Assembly: GCF_052324685.1 (NCBI RefSeq)
Contig: NW_027506894.1
Coordinates: 615,690-679,689, forward strand
Source of the DNA: Brachyhypopomus gauderio
Taxonomy: Eukaryota; Chordata; Actinopteri; Gymnotiformes; Hypopomidae
Direction: 5' to 3'
Length of the DNA stretch: 64,000 nt
Of this stretch, positions 23,415 through 36,000 are shown one piece after another (the first letter of the stretch is position 1; each line of letters starts with the position of its first letter). Below the pieces are notes generated by a model, which saw only the letters and a list, made by a program, of their open reading frames with translations, had not been told where the DNA came from and did no database searches. A program made the translations under genes and the position numbers.

Positions 23415-24996
23415 CTAAAACAAAAAACAAGGGGAAACCACACAAAATCCTACAGTATTAATGAACAAAAACCAGAATCCATCTCTTCTAGAACCTTCTG
23501 ACGGAGAGCATTGTGTAGCTTTACGCAAACTTTTCTCTCGTGTTTAAGTGACATCAACTTAACTCCCATGTCTGTATCTATACGTGGTCCCAGGACAGGT
23601 TTAATTCACTCTCACTAATCCAGGACTCCAGTTTAGCACAAGCCAGGAGGCATTGACACGGCAGACAGGCCCCCCGAGTGACGGAATGACCCCAAACCTC
23701 CGACAGCAGAGCTCATCCTGTTTAACGCCGTCTACAGTTCATGAAATTAGGACTTGCACCACATTGGACACACCGTGCCCGTCCCAGAGGTCTTTGCTAG
23801 GAACCTGTCATCTCTCTGGGGCAACATCTACATTTAACGTCCTGTGCCGGTTCAGTGGGACGCTGCCCACACTTCACTAACCGCGCATGGGGAGGGAGGG
23901 AAGGTGGGGGGCTGAGACCCAGGCGGGGGGCTGCTGGTCCGGGCCAGGGCGGGCGGGGTACCGGTCCAACTCCCCGCTCTCCTCCCACCATGCTCGGACT
24001 GGAATGGCCAGTACGACCACTCTTCTGGGGAGGTCGTGCTATTGGTCACCTGTAAATTCACAACGACGACAAGTTTTATTTCTACAATGTTGTCTACCTA
24101 CCTATTGATGGATCATCTGGTCATGGATGTCATGGTATGCACATTGTTTTTACTTAAAAAGGACTTTGTTTTTGCAGCCCCCGCCCAAACACAGCTAGTT
24201 CCCAATTTGGTTTACATTTCACTTTATTTCCAAGTAATATACTCAAGTACTGTAGAGGAGACTCGTCTCGTACTTCTGAGAAAGGCTTCATAAAGCAGAT
24301 TACAAAAACCTTCTTGCAGGCACCTAACTCATAAAATCCCACAGAACCACAAGCTCACATGCCCAACCCCATGTGGCAGGAAAACTTTCAACTGCTCAAA
24401 TCATTTTTTTCAGCTCAAATCATTTTTTTTCAGCTCAAATCATTTTTTTTCAGCTCAAATCATTTTTTGGGATACTGGAATCCCCAGGCCAGATCAGAAC
24501 GCGCGTGAGCTCATGAAGTCTTCATCTGGACACACAGGGAACTCCGATAAACACGCAAGTCTTTTACCTCACAGCCCAAAAGGTGCTTCAGAGCGCCATT
24601 AGAAACTCGTTTTCCCCCTTTGTTCGAATACATGAGGTAATACGTTGACAGAGATTCTAGCACGAGGTATTTGCGTGTCCAGACAACACGGACGTTATAG
24701 TGTCTCTTCTCTCTTATTCAACACAACGGTGTACAATAATCCTGCAGGAGCAACTGATCATAGCAGCATGTTTCTCCTCCAAAAGCAAAAAAATCCTCTT
24801 CCTGCAGATCTTGGAAAAAGAGAAATTCTTAAAAAGCAAAAAACAAACAAACAAACAAAAAAAAAGATAAAAAAGTTTTGTATCCATAGGAACCACGGAA
24901 GTCTACGTCCAGAGTAGAAATAAAAGGTGAGGGGTCGTAGCGATCGATCTCATGCCCGTCCTGGGGCAGGTGTCCCACGGCCGGCCAGACGCGGCT
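23415..24996 (-). other. 3' UTR of the BED gene and unresolved 5' part of the (-) BEN gene
   Basis: No confident exon. Minus-strand poly(A) signals (plus TTTATT) lie at 24223-24228 and 24075-24080. A four-copy cagctcaaatcatttttt repeat lies at 24394-24468. A G-rich, CpG-poor stretch at 23880-23960 shows no recognisable coding. Confidence 0.5.
24223..24228 (-). terminator. candidate poly(A) signal of the BED-array gene
   Basis: AATAAA on the minus strand, about 770 nt after the stop codon at 24997. It is the nearest canonical signal I see. Confidence 0.4.
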
Positions 24997-25239
24997 CTAC
25001 TGACTAATGCCATGCTTGTCTTCAAGATGCTTGAACATGTTTGTGGTGTTGCCACCCTGGCTAGACACCTTCTGAAAGCAGATTTTGCAGATTGGCCGTC
25101 CGTCCACGTTAACAGTTAAGTCTGGATGTTTACGATACCCAAAGTACTCCCAGACGGAGGAGCGAACTTTCTTGGACGGAGGGTGAAGTTCGTTGGGTGC
25201 ACCTGCATCCAGACCCAACTTCGATGTTCGCAGGGACTT
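24997..25239 (-). CDS. BED-array exon 23: finger 22 and stop
   Basis: 80 codons and TAG. Finger SVWEYFGYRKH...PICKICFQKVSSQGGNTTNM then FKHLEDKHGISQ. The protein ends right after the last zinc ligand, with no transposase-like C-terminus. Confidence 0.94.
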   Translation of the reverse strand, partial: KSLRTSKLGLDAGAPNELHPPSKKVRSSVWEYFGYRKHPDLTVNVDGRPICKICFQKVSSQGGNTTNMFKHLEDKHGISQ

Positions 25240-25590
25240 CTGGAATGACAGAACATAGAGGAACCGTTTTCACAACACTCAACGAAGGAGGGAAGATGCT
25301 TACAGCAGGGCGTGAAGTAAAACAACAACAACAACAACAACATTACCTTGAACTCGTCATAAACTTGGACATGGCAGAACTGCAGGTGTCTGATCATTTT
25401 TCGTGTGTCTTGACTTGAAATCTTTTTGCCACAAGTTTTGCAGACTGGGCACCCATCATCTTCAACAACACCGTCGTCATTTTTGGGAATGCCAAAGAGT
25501 TGCCATATGGGAGACAGAGGACGCTTACTCGGGGGGTGGAGCTCCGGAAGATTCTCAGGTGGGACCACCTTTTGCTTTTTTTCAGGAATC

Positions 25591-25655
<65 letters not shown>

Positions 25656-26996
25656 GTAGTGGGTAAGAACTCTGCAGGGTGCTGGGGTTCAATACCCTTT
25701 TGCAAAAATGCTGTGTGCTATACCAATAAGACACTACCAACACTACATTTACCTCCCAACATAACAGGCTTAACATTTGTAAACGGTTCTGAGCATCAAA
25801 CGTGCAAAGTTATTCATAAAAAAGGCATACAGCACATGAACGTGCACACGCACACACCTTGAGATCGAGGTAGACACTTCTGTGGTGATCTTTGAGGTGA
25901 GCCGTCATGTTTGCGGTCACCTTCCCTTTATTGGACACTTTGGCCAGGCAGATTTTGCAGATGGGGAAACCGGTGCAGTTGGTTGGAGCGTCTGCGTCCC
26001 TGACGTAGCCGAAGTGCTTCCACACTGACGACCTCACCTTGTGCTCTGGGGGGTGGAGCTCTGGGAGCTCGGTGGCGCCCCCGATGGTGAAAGGGTTTAC
26101 TGCACTCTGAGGTGACACGATGGGGTATAAGGGTTACCTGGACTAGCACAAACAACTTTCACAGCATTGTATTAATGAGCTTACAACATTACTGAACTAT
26201 AGTGAAGGGTTTTTTTTAGCAACTTCAAACTTTAAAAAGGCCCTTAAAGATAAATAAATAATCACAGCACAGGTCCAAAGCGGAAGGCGGTTACCTGTAC
26301 TTCTGTGTACACAGCACCGTGGTTCTCTTTAAGATGCTGCATCATATTTGCGATGGTTTCGCCCTTGGAGATCAGCTTCCGGAAGCAGAGCTTACAGATC
26401 GGTGCTTCGTCCTCGTCAACGTTGCCCTCTGCAGTTTTCCGATATCCAAAATGTTCCCAGAGCTTCTCGTTGTACTGACCGCTGGGCGGGTGGAGGTCAA
26501 GGGTCAAGCACGCGTCCTCAAACGTCTCGTTCGTAACTGCAGACTAAAAACACGGCGGCTTTGAAACTCACAGCAAAAAAAAAAAAAAAACCTTCATTGG
26601 CATCAAGACCAAAATATGGACCGTGACTTCCTAATCGGCGATGGTAACTAACCCTGATCTCGTCGTAGATGGATCTGTGATAGTCCTTAAGATGTTTGAA
26701 CATGTTTGTTGTACATCTGCTTTTCGAAGCCACCTTCTGCTGACACATTTTGCAGATGGGGAAACCGTCACACACCACGGCCCCCTGTGTGTCTTTAAGG
26801 TAGCCAAAGTACTGCCAGACCGGAGACGTGACGTTCTGCGTGGGAGGGTGGAGCTCCGGGGGCTCGATACCCCACTCCGTCCTCAGAGCCGTAATGGCCT
26901 CCTGAGAGGAACAAGCATACAGCCACATCAGATTTGGTGAAGATCTTGTCTCACCTTCTCTGAACTGACTCAACATTCCAGGAAGGCGCACACAAA

Positions 26997-27029
<33 letters not shown>

Positions 27030-30000
27030 CACACAGTAACACCAAAGGGCCTCTAGAATAAGGGTTGTTCTTAACGAGCGTGTACCTGGACTTCCTCGTA
27101 CACGGCCTGGTGTTTCTTGCGGAGGTGTCGCAGCATGTTGGTGGTGGGGGTCCCATCACTGGAGCCCCTGATTAGCCTCCGCAGGCAGAGTTTACAGATG
27201 GGGGCCCCGTCGTCCTGCAGGACACCCTCAGCGTTCCTGGGGTATCCAAAGTGATCCCACAGCTTTATGTCGCTTTGGCCGTTGGGTGGATAAAGTTCCA
27301 TGGGTCTGTACAGCACCTTTTTCCCAACTGCAGGCTAAACAAACAAAAACAATTGTTTTAATTTCATTAAAGATGTAGGATGAAAATGAGAAAACAGTCA
27401 TGGACTAGGGGTCCAGGAAAAAAATCCTGGATTATTAAAAAAATAATAATAAAAATAAATTTTTTTATAATAAACACCCTTGAGCCAGTGTGTCTTTGGA
27501 CATAGATAATGCCGTGCCGTTTGATGTTATGGATAATTAAAGTCTAGCTCTTATTTATGCATAGAAATGTAAATTGACAATATTATCTGTATCGTCTTTA
27601 TGCGCAGATAAACGAGGGGAGTCGGAATTCGCCACAACACCGGCTGAAGCCAACACTGTCACACATGAAATGCTACAGGCACCGTTTAGAAACTGATCAG
27701 TTCAGTTAAACGTATTCAGTTCAGTAGATATATGCAGAAAAATACGGTGTAATATATATATCTGATTTATTTATCTCAGTAGCTCCTGAGATCTTGAAAA
27801 TCGTTTTGAATCGAGAATCGTTTTTGAATCGGAAAATAATCATTTTTAATCAAGAAAAAAATAATCAAGAATCGGGGGAATAAAATATTGAATCGTGACC
27901 CCAAGAATCGATTCTGAATCGAATTGTGGGATTCCCAAAGATTCACAGCCCAATCATAGACCTCACCTTGACTTCTCTGTAGAGGTCCAGATGGTACGCC
28001 CGTAGATGAATGAGCATGTTGTTCGTGCTTCCAGCTTTTGTCGCCACTTTCTGTTGACAGATTTTGCAGATGGGCATGCCGTCACACACCACATCACCCT
28101 CCGAGTCCTTCAGGTAGCCAAAGTACTTCCAGACGGGGGACATGGCGTCAGACGAGGGTGGGTGGAGCTCCAGAGCCTCCAGCTCACCCTCTGGCCTTGT
28201 GGGAATTGTCTGAGAGGGTAATCATGTCACAAGACCAGTCAATGGAAAGCAACTCGAATTTGCTTAGCATCAAACAAACTTGACAAATGTTAACATCCTT
28301 GGTCTGCATCACTGTCTAATTAAATGAAATGTGCCATATTTTGTCAATTGTGATTTTTACACCCCAATCGAAAATTGTCCTCCGCTTTTAACCCATCTGT
28401 GCAGTCAGAACACACACACACACTAGTGATTACTAGGGGGCTGTGGATCAAACGTGCCCAGAGCGGTGGCCAGCCCTAGCCTGGCGCATGGGGAGCAGTT
28501 GGGGTTAGGTGCCTTGCTCAGGGGCACCTCAGTCATGGCCTCAGGTCTGGGAATCGAACCCACGACCCTCCGGTCACAAGACCAGTTCCCTAACCGCCAG
28601 GTATCAATGTTGTATTCACTTTATGCAAACCACAACTAGGGCAATCTAGTGCAATTAACTTTAAAAAACTAACAAAAAAACAATAACTGGTAAAGCCCTA
28701 CAACAAGTTCATAGCTTATAGTTATAGTTTATCGCCTCGCTTCGCATGCTTGGGGCGTGTTGAAGAAACCGTCCAAAGTTGACGTGGGAGACCTGCTAAC
28801 AGAGGCTACAGGAGCTCGTGTTGTCAATAGAACATCAGTGAGTCCTTATTGACCAAGTTTCACCTGCAATGAGCGCCGGTCCGTATGACCGATAAATGGG
28901 AACCAGAACTTCGTCATATAGCAGGTGAACATGGTACCAGCTACAATGGGATCACCATGAAGATTGCTCCCACAAGCAGACACTGACCACGTGTTAGGAT
29001 AAGGCACCCTTACAAAGAAAACTTATCTTCATGGCATTGACGAGCATCTGTGTCCGGATCTAACTGCAGAAGTCTTACTGAACAGGCTCCGAGTTCTCAA
29101 CATGTGGTATGGCGATTTCACGAACCGACAGGCAGGCGCAATAAGTGTTCATGATTCATGGCCCAGCTTTCCTCGTGGGCATGGTAATACCCACATCACC
29201 AGAGGGGTGGTTACCTTGATTTCATCATAGGTTTTTCGATGGTAATCTCTGAGATGGGTGAACATGTTGGTGGTGTTGCCTCCTTTTGCAGACACTTTCT
29301 TCTGGCAGAGTTTGCAGACTGGGAAGCCATCGCATTTCACAGAGCCCTCCGTGTCCCTGGGGTAGCCGAAGAACTTCCACACTGCAGATTTCACCTTGCG
29401 AGTTGGCGGATGAAGGTTTGGAGGTTCCCCGCCACCCTCCGCGACGAAGGAGCCGACCACCTCCTAAAAACAAACGAGCCATATTCACTTTTTGCCCCTT
29501 CAGCCAACACAGCCGGGTCTGTACCCCAACCTAACCCCCAGTGAAAGGGCCATAATGAAGACTCTTCACTATGAACTCCTGTTATTATTCTAGTTTAGGA
29601 CCAATACTTCTCCACTGTGATGTTTACCTCTGGTTCAGGATGGACAATGTTGTGGATCTCTTTGAGGTGCTGCCTCATATTTTTTGCAGTGTCTCCCTTG
29701 GACACTAATTTCCGAAGGCAAAGTTTACAAAATGGCGCACCGTCCTCTTCCAGAACCCCGTCTGCATTTTTCAAATATCCAAAATGCTCCCACAGCGTCG
29801 GGTCATGCTGATGGCTTGGGGGGTAAATATCTGCAGCTGTACAGAGGTCCTCGAATCTTTCATTTGTAACTGCAGACTGAGAGCAAAACATTTATTAGCT
29901 TAAAATCACTGACTCAATCACATCACCACACAGTATGGCATTTAAGCCCCAAACCCACGCAGCTACGTACCCTGATCTCATCGTAGATGGGCCGGTGGTA

Positions 30001-33000
30001 ATCTTTGAGATGCTTGAACATGTTGGACGTGGTTCCTCCTTTAGAAGCCACTTTCTGACGGCACATTTTGCAGATAGGGAATCCGTCACACACCACAGAC
30101 CCGTCCCCGTCCTTCGTGTACCCAAAGTAGTCCCAGACGGGAGAGGTGATGTTGGCAGTGGGCGGATGGAGGTCCAGAGCGTCTGCTCCGCCCTCGGGCT
30201 GCAGGACGTTGATGGCCTTCTAAGACAGCAGAGTGCCACGTCGACATTCACAGCACGTAGAACGGGGTTCAGCACAGGTGCTCGCACTACACAACACTAC
30301 TTCCAACTAGGGCTGCCATGATTAGTCGACTAGTCACGACTATGTCGACTACTAAAATAGTCGACGACTAATTTATTAGTCGATGCGTCGTTTTTTTTTT
30401 TCCTCTCCAAACTGCTGCGACAGTTTCCACTGCTGTGTCTGCGTTTCTGTCCTTGACGCACATGCGCAGTAGTGGAAACCGGGGTAGACAGTTGACGACA
30501 TCCCAGGACGTTATACAGACAGGTTCTGGTATCGTGGCTACCCGGCTACGGAACACAAAAGTGTGGGATCATTTTCCGTAGTCGGGTTCCGAAACGTGTG
30601 CAATATCTGCAAGGCAGAACTTGCCTTCCACGGCAGCACAACCGCGATGTACGAGCATGTACCTGAAGCATGTCGTGGCTAATTGTGACAACAATGATGA
30701 ATAGGGACCGTCATCTCTGTAATCTAAATTGCTAGTTAGCTGCTAAAGTTACCATAAACAGAGCGTTAACTTGGTACTTACTTATCGCAGGGTTGCCAAC
30801 TTTTCAAGATCACTTGGAGTGAGATTTGATCTTTGGGGGGGGTAAAATGGACACAAATTAAGTATTATATCGCGATCGATTGCCAGTGGTTGTCGCCAGA
30901 GCGAACTAGTAACTCATTGAATCATAGATGTGGATCAGAGGTAAATAAACTAGATTTTTTTTCGGCGTGAGAAATCGGGTGTGTGAGCGTGTGAAGACGC
31001 GTGTGTCTCACTCTCAATGCGTGAGAGTTGGCAACCCTGCTTATCGCTGTAAAAGTTAACATTAGTGATGGCGATTTGTTTCATTAGCCTTAGCACGCAT
31101 TCGTGTATTTTCTGTAACGTCAGTGAGACCAAAACTTTATTTTTGTGAATAACTCCTTAGTTTCAGGTCCCTGCCTAATTTGATTTAAATGTAGCGAAGT
31201 TTGATGCCAGAGACTAATGAAAGAAAGAAAAACCTAAAAAAAAAATTCTTTATTAATGTAGGCCTATTTATTTTTGTGTTTTTTAAGGCAGTGCCTTATC
31301 CTTATTTTAATAATTGTTTGTTGCAACAAGCTGCATATTTCATTAAAGGTTTAATGAACTATGATCTTAATTGTTTTTAATTTTAGTTATAGCTGAAATC
31401 TAATGATGGTTATATAATAGCAGTTGCATTCTAGTGTATGTTTTATATTAAATTAACGTACAATCCGACTAGTCGACTAATCGTAAAAATTAATCGGTGA
31501 TTAGTCGACTATTAAAATTATCGTTTGTGGCAGCCCTACTTCCAACTTAGTGACTGACCTAACGTCAGTTTTAACAGGCATCAAAATCAGTCAGCTGTTG
31601 CTGAATCACATTATGTGCAGACTAAAAATAAACAAGTTAGAGGTCAGCCAAAAACAACGTACCTGGACCTCCTCGTACACGTCCTGGTGTTTCTTGCGGA
31701 GGTGTCTCAGCATGGCGGTGGTGGTGACCCCACCACCCTTGGAGGACGTGGTGAGCTCCTGAAGGCAAATTTTACACACTGGGTTACCGTTGTCTTCTAC
31801 AATGCCATCTGAATTTTTGGGATATCCAAAGTGATCCCATAATCTTTTGTCAATTTGTCCATTTGGTGGTGAGAGCTCAAGTGGCTTGTAGAGCTTCTTT
31901 TGTAGATCTTTCTTTTCTGTAGAGCTACCTGCCAACTAGAGTAAAAATATTGAATTAAAAAATATATATAATTCAAACAGCACTGAAAACGGCACGTGTG
32001 GATCTATTTTAATGGTTTGCAGGTAAATGAGACGTGCTACCTTAATTTCTCTGTAAACGTGCAGATGGTGAACCTTCAGGTGTGAGAACAAATTAGCCGT
32101 GTCCCCATCTTTGAATTTCACTTTCCGTAGGCACATCTTGCAATGAGGGAAGTCGTCAAAAACGACCGATCCTTCCGCGTCCTTGGGGAAGCCAAAGTAC
32201 TGCCAAACGGGAGACGTGACTTCTTCTGCCGGTGGATTCAGCTCTGAAGGGTCCAGCCCACCAGCAGGATCTGAAGAAGTGAGGGCTGCCTATGCCAGAC
32301 ATGGTGGGGTTCAGTCAGTCATGTACCAGTGGGCAAGAACAAATCAATCAATCAATCAATGCCCCCTCCTCCCCCAACACAAACCATCTCTTCATCAAGT
32401 TTACCTGCACTTCTGCATACTCAGCGTCATGACTGTCAAGAAGATGCTTCATCATGTTCGATATGGTTCCACCTCTGGACATCACTTTTTGGAAACAAAG
32501 CTTACACACTGGAGCCCCATTTTCCATTAGGACAGTGTCCACATCTCTGGGGTATCCAAAATAATCCCATAACTTTGAGTTCTGCCCCTCTGGTGCATAG
32601 AGTTCTGAAGGTGGGCAGACACCTGTAACTACTTCAGACGGCTAGGGAGAAACATTTGAAGAGTAGTTTTCATACAACTACCAAAAAAAAAATGGACACA
32701 ATGGCAGTGCTTAAAAGAAAGTATACACACAGTAATTTGTTTTACCCTGATTTCATCATAGACACCCCTGTGATGGTCCTTGAGATGTTTAAACATGTTG
32801 CTGGTATTTCCTCTTTTGGAAGACACGTTCAGTTGGCAGAGTTTACAGATGGGGAAGCCATCACACACCACCGTTCCCTCAGTGTCCTTCAGGTAGCCGA
32901 AGTAGTCCCAGACGGCAGACTTCACCTTCTGTGTCGGCGGGTACAGAACTGGCTCCTCAACACCCTCCTCGAGTCTGAGTGAATTTGTGGCCACCTGAAA

Positions 33001-36000
33001 AGTTCAACACGTGGAACAACCGTTTCATTTATTCATGGTAGATTTGTATTTACTGCCCTGTGCAGGTTCAGCCCATCTCTGGCACACCTAACCCATCTCG
33101 TGATCAAATCCTTGGGAGAGCTGCACCAGGTGTGCTGGAGGCGAGCCCACGTGAACCTGCACGGCGCAGACGTGCTCCAGGACTGGAGGGGAGGGCCGCC
33201 AACCTGAACCACCCGTTCGCTGCAGGAGACGCGAGCACACCTACCTTGACCTCATGGAACACCGAGTTGTGCTTCTTCCACAGGTGTCTGTACAAAAATT
33301 TTGTCTCGTCTCCTACACAGGTGACCTTACTCCAACAGAGTTTACACACAGGGCGTCCGTCCACCTGGATGGCACCATCGGCATCTTTGGGGTAACCAAA
33401 ATGCTCCCAGACCGGCTCCAAGAGGTCTCTTGGTGGGTGAAGTTCTGAGGGTTGGTATGTTTGCTTTGGTACTTGGTCGTCAGTGTCTTCACCACACAGC
33501 TAGAGTAAAGATAAGAAACCTTTAATCGAACCACACCAGTGTTTCAACATTGTTATTTGGAGTTGCGAATACCAGTCACTGTGAATCCACAGTTAGGGAT
33601 TTAAGCAATATAACAATAATGACGGTTGGAAAAAATCAAAGCTGTTGTAAGTGCCGTCACAGGCATAAATCACTCAGAAATGAATGAAATGAGAACAAAT
33701 TTACCTTCATCTCAGCCAACTCAGCGACATGATACCTCTGGAGATGGACCATCATGTTAGTTGTGCTTCCTCCTTGTGCGCTGACCTTCCGGAGACACAG
33801 TTTACAGACAGGGAAACCGTCCGGCACGATTATCCCCTTGGAATTTTTGAGGTATCCAAAGTGTTTCCAAACAACTGACCGGAGAGCCATTTTGGGTGGA
33901 TGAAGTTCGTCTGCTGTGGTGTGAACTGGTGAGGGACGTCTCCTCCTCTTGTACTGCCTGGGACTACCGGTTGTCACCTTCAGCTCGGCAAACAAAGAGC
34001 TGTGGTGGAACTTCAAATGCCTCAACATGTTTCCCAGAATTCCTTTCTTGGAAACGATGGTGCGCCTGCAGGCTTTACATCGGGGGTGATCGTTCTCCTC
34101 GATCACCCCGTCTGCGTTCTTGGGGTACCCAAAGTAGTTCCACACTGGTGACGGGGGCACTCTGGTGGGCGCAAACAGCTCGGGCAAGCCGCCCTCACCC
34201 TCCACAGGCAGCAAACCGGTGGCTAGCTGAAATGTGAACAGAAAGGCTGCCATCAGATCACAAGCAGGTACATTCTGAACACAGGGAACCCTATATAAAA
34301 GGGTTATATATCTTTCAAGTGCACTTTACATAATTATGCTTCGTCTATTGTACTTTATTGTCTCTTTCCTCAGGTGGTTGTTACAGGCATTGCTTACTGT
34401 CTTTTTCTCAGGTATTGTGCATAATTGGGTTATAGGAATTGCTTATTGTCTTTTTCCTCAGGTGATGTGTATATTCAGATATAATAATGACATGGCATAA
34501 TTGTTAGGTATCATATGACTTTCGTCTAGTGGTTTTTCTGGCTTAGAGTACCTTGTGTTCAGGACTATCTATACTACCTTGGAGATTCCAAGCAACTACG
34601 TAGCACTTTTGTAAGTCGCTCTGGATAAGAGCGTCTGCTAAATGCCATAAATATAAATGTAAATGCACCAACGATTCACCTTGACTTCCTCAAACTCGGC
34701 CTGATGGTGGCGCCGTAGGTGGTTCAACATGTTGGAGGTAGTGCCATCCTTGGCGGCCACCTTCCGGAGGCACAATCTGCAGAGCGGATACCCGTCCTCC
34801 CGCACAACACCCTGTGCATCGCCCAGGTATCCAAAGTGCCTCCACGCCGGTGACTTGCAGTTTTTAGAAGGAGGGTGCAGAGACACTGACTCGGGCAGCT
34901 CCTGGAGCTGTTGCGTCCTGCTCGGAGGGATGGTGTCCTACCCGAGAAACACAGAGGAGCATGCAGAAGTCAGACTGGACTAATTATGGCCCCGCTACAG
35001 GGACCACGCACACTCCGTTTAAGCAGATTGATTTGCACATAGACAGCAATCTCTGGCTTGCGTTTAGTCGCACCTTTATTTCGGCGTACACGTCCTGATG
35101 GTGGCGCTGCAGGTGGTTGTACATGTTGGACGTGGTCCCATCTTTGCTGGCCACCACCTGCTGGCACAGTTATATATCTTTCAAGTGCACTTTACATAAT
35201 TATGCTTCGTCTATTGTACTTTATTGTCTCTTTCCTCAGGTGGTTGTTACAGGCATTGCTTACTGTCTTTTTCTCAGGTATTGTGCATAATTGGGTTATA
35301 GGAATTGCTTATTGTCTTTTTCCTCAGGTGATGTGTATATTCAGATATAATAATGACATGGCATAATTGTTAGGTATCATATGACTTTCGTCTAGTGGTT
35401 TTTCTGGCTTAGAGTACCTTGTGTTCAGGACTATCTATACTACCTTGGAGATTCCAAGCAACTACGTAGCACTTTTGTAAGTCGCTCTGGATAAGAGCGT
35501 CTGCTAAATGCCATAAATATAAATGTAAATGCCACTCAACGTTCATTTTGGCATTGATGAGATGAAACGTTAAGAAGGTCAGTTCTAACATGGGTTAGCT
35601 GATCTCGTCTTGTTTATGTTGTCAATGATGTAGGATTGCTTGTAAATTCAGCAAGTCATATTAGTGTATGTAAACGGAGTAAATCAGAGTCAAGGAAGGG
35701 TCAGACTTCCCTAGAGCACAGCCCTCAAAATGATGATCCACATTTTTGCTGCGACTCTCAACACTATTAAAGAGGGATTCTGGGACAGCCCCTACTAGGA
35801 GAGAGCAAAAACGTGGAGTCCCTCAGGATTGGGCTTATAAACACTGAACTGTCCCCAGTGAGGGATAAGTAAGGCTGCGAGATCCTTCACTCGTGTGAAA
35901 GCTGGTGCCTTGTTTTTGCCTGGAGAAGTTTTGGGTTTTTTTTTTGTGCCTACAGGAATAAGTGGCCCACAGCTAATCATCATCATCACCATCGTCATCG

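Larger units (their letters stand above)
34304..35169. repeat. recent duplication, short copy (866 bp)
   Basis: Matches 35170-35532 plus 36080-36583 with three mismatches and no gaps apart from about 548 bp present only in the other copy. Carries an L2-like tail (near 34610-34660), BED exon 7 and a truncated exon. Confidence 0.93.

Noticed and set aside
23797-24061. Pro/Gly-rich minus-strand frames as first exon of the (-) BEN gene
   Set aside because: No splice site in matching phase and no resemblance to the (+) paralogue.
35074-35168. A further BED finger in the array
   Set aside because: The duplication cut removed the acceptor and first half of the finger, so it is listed as a pseudo-exon.
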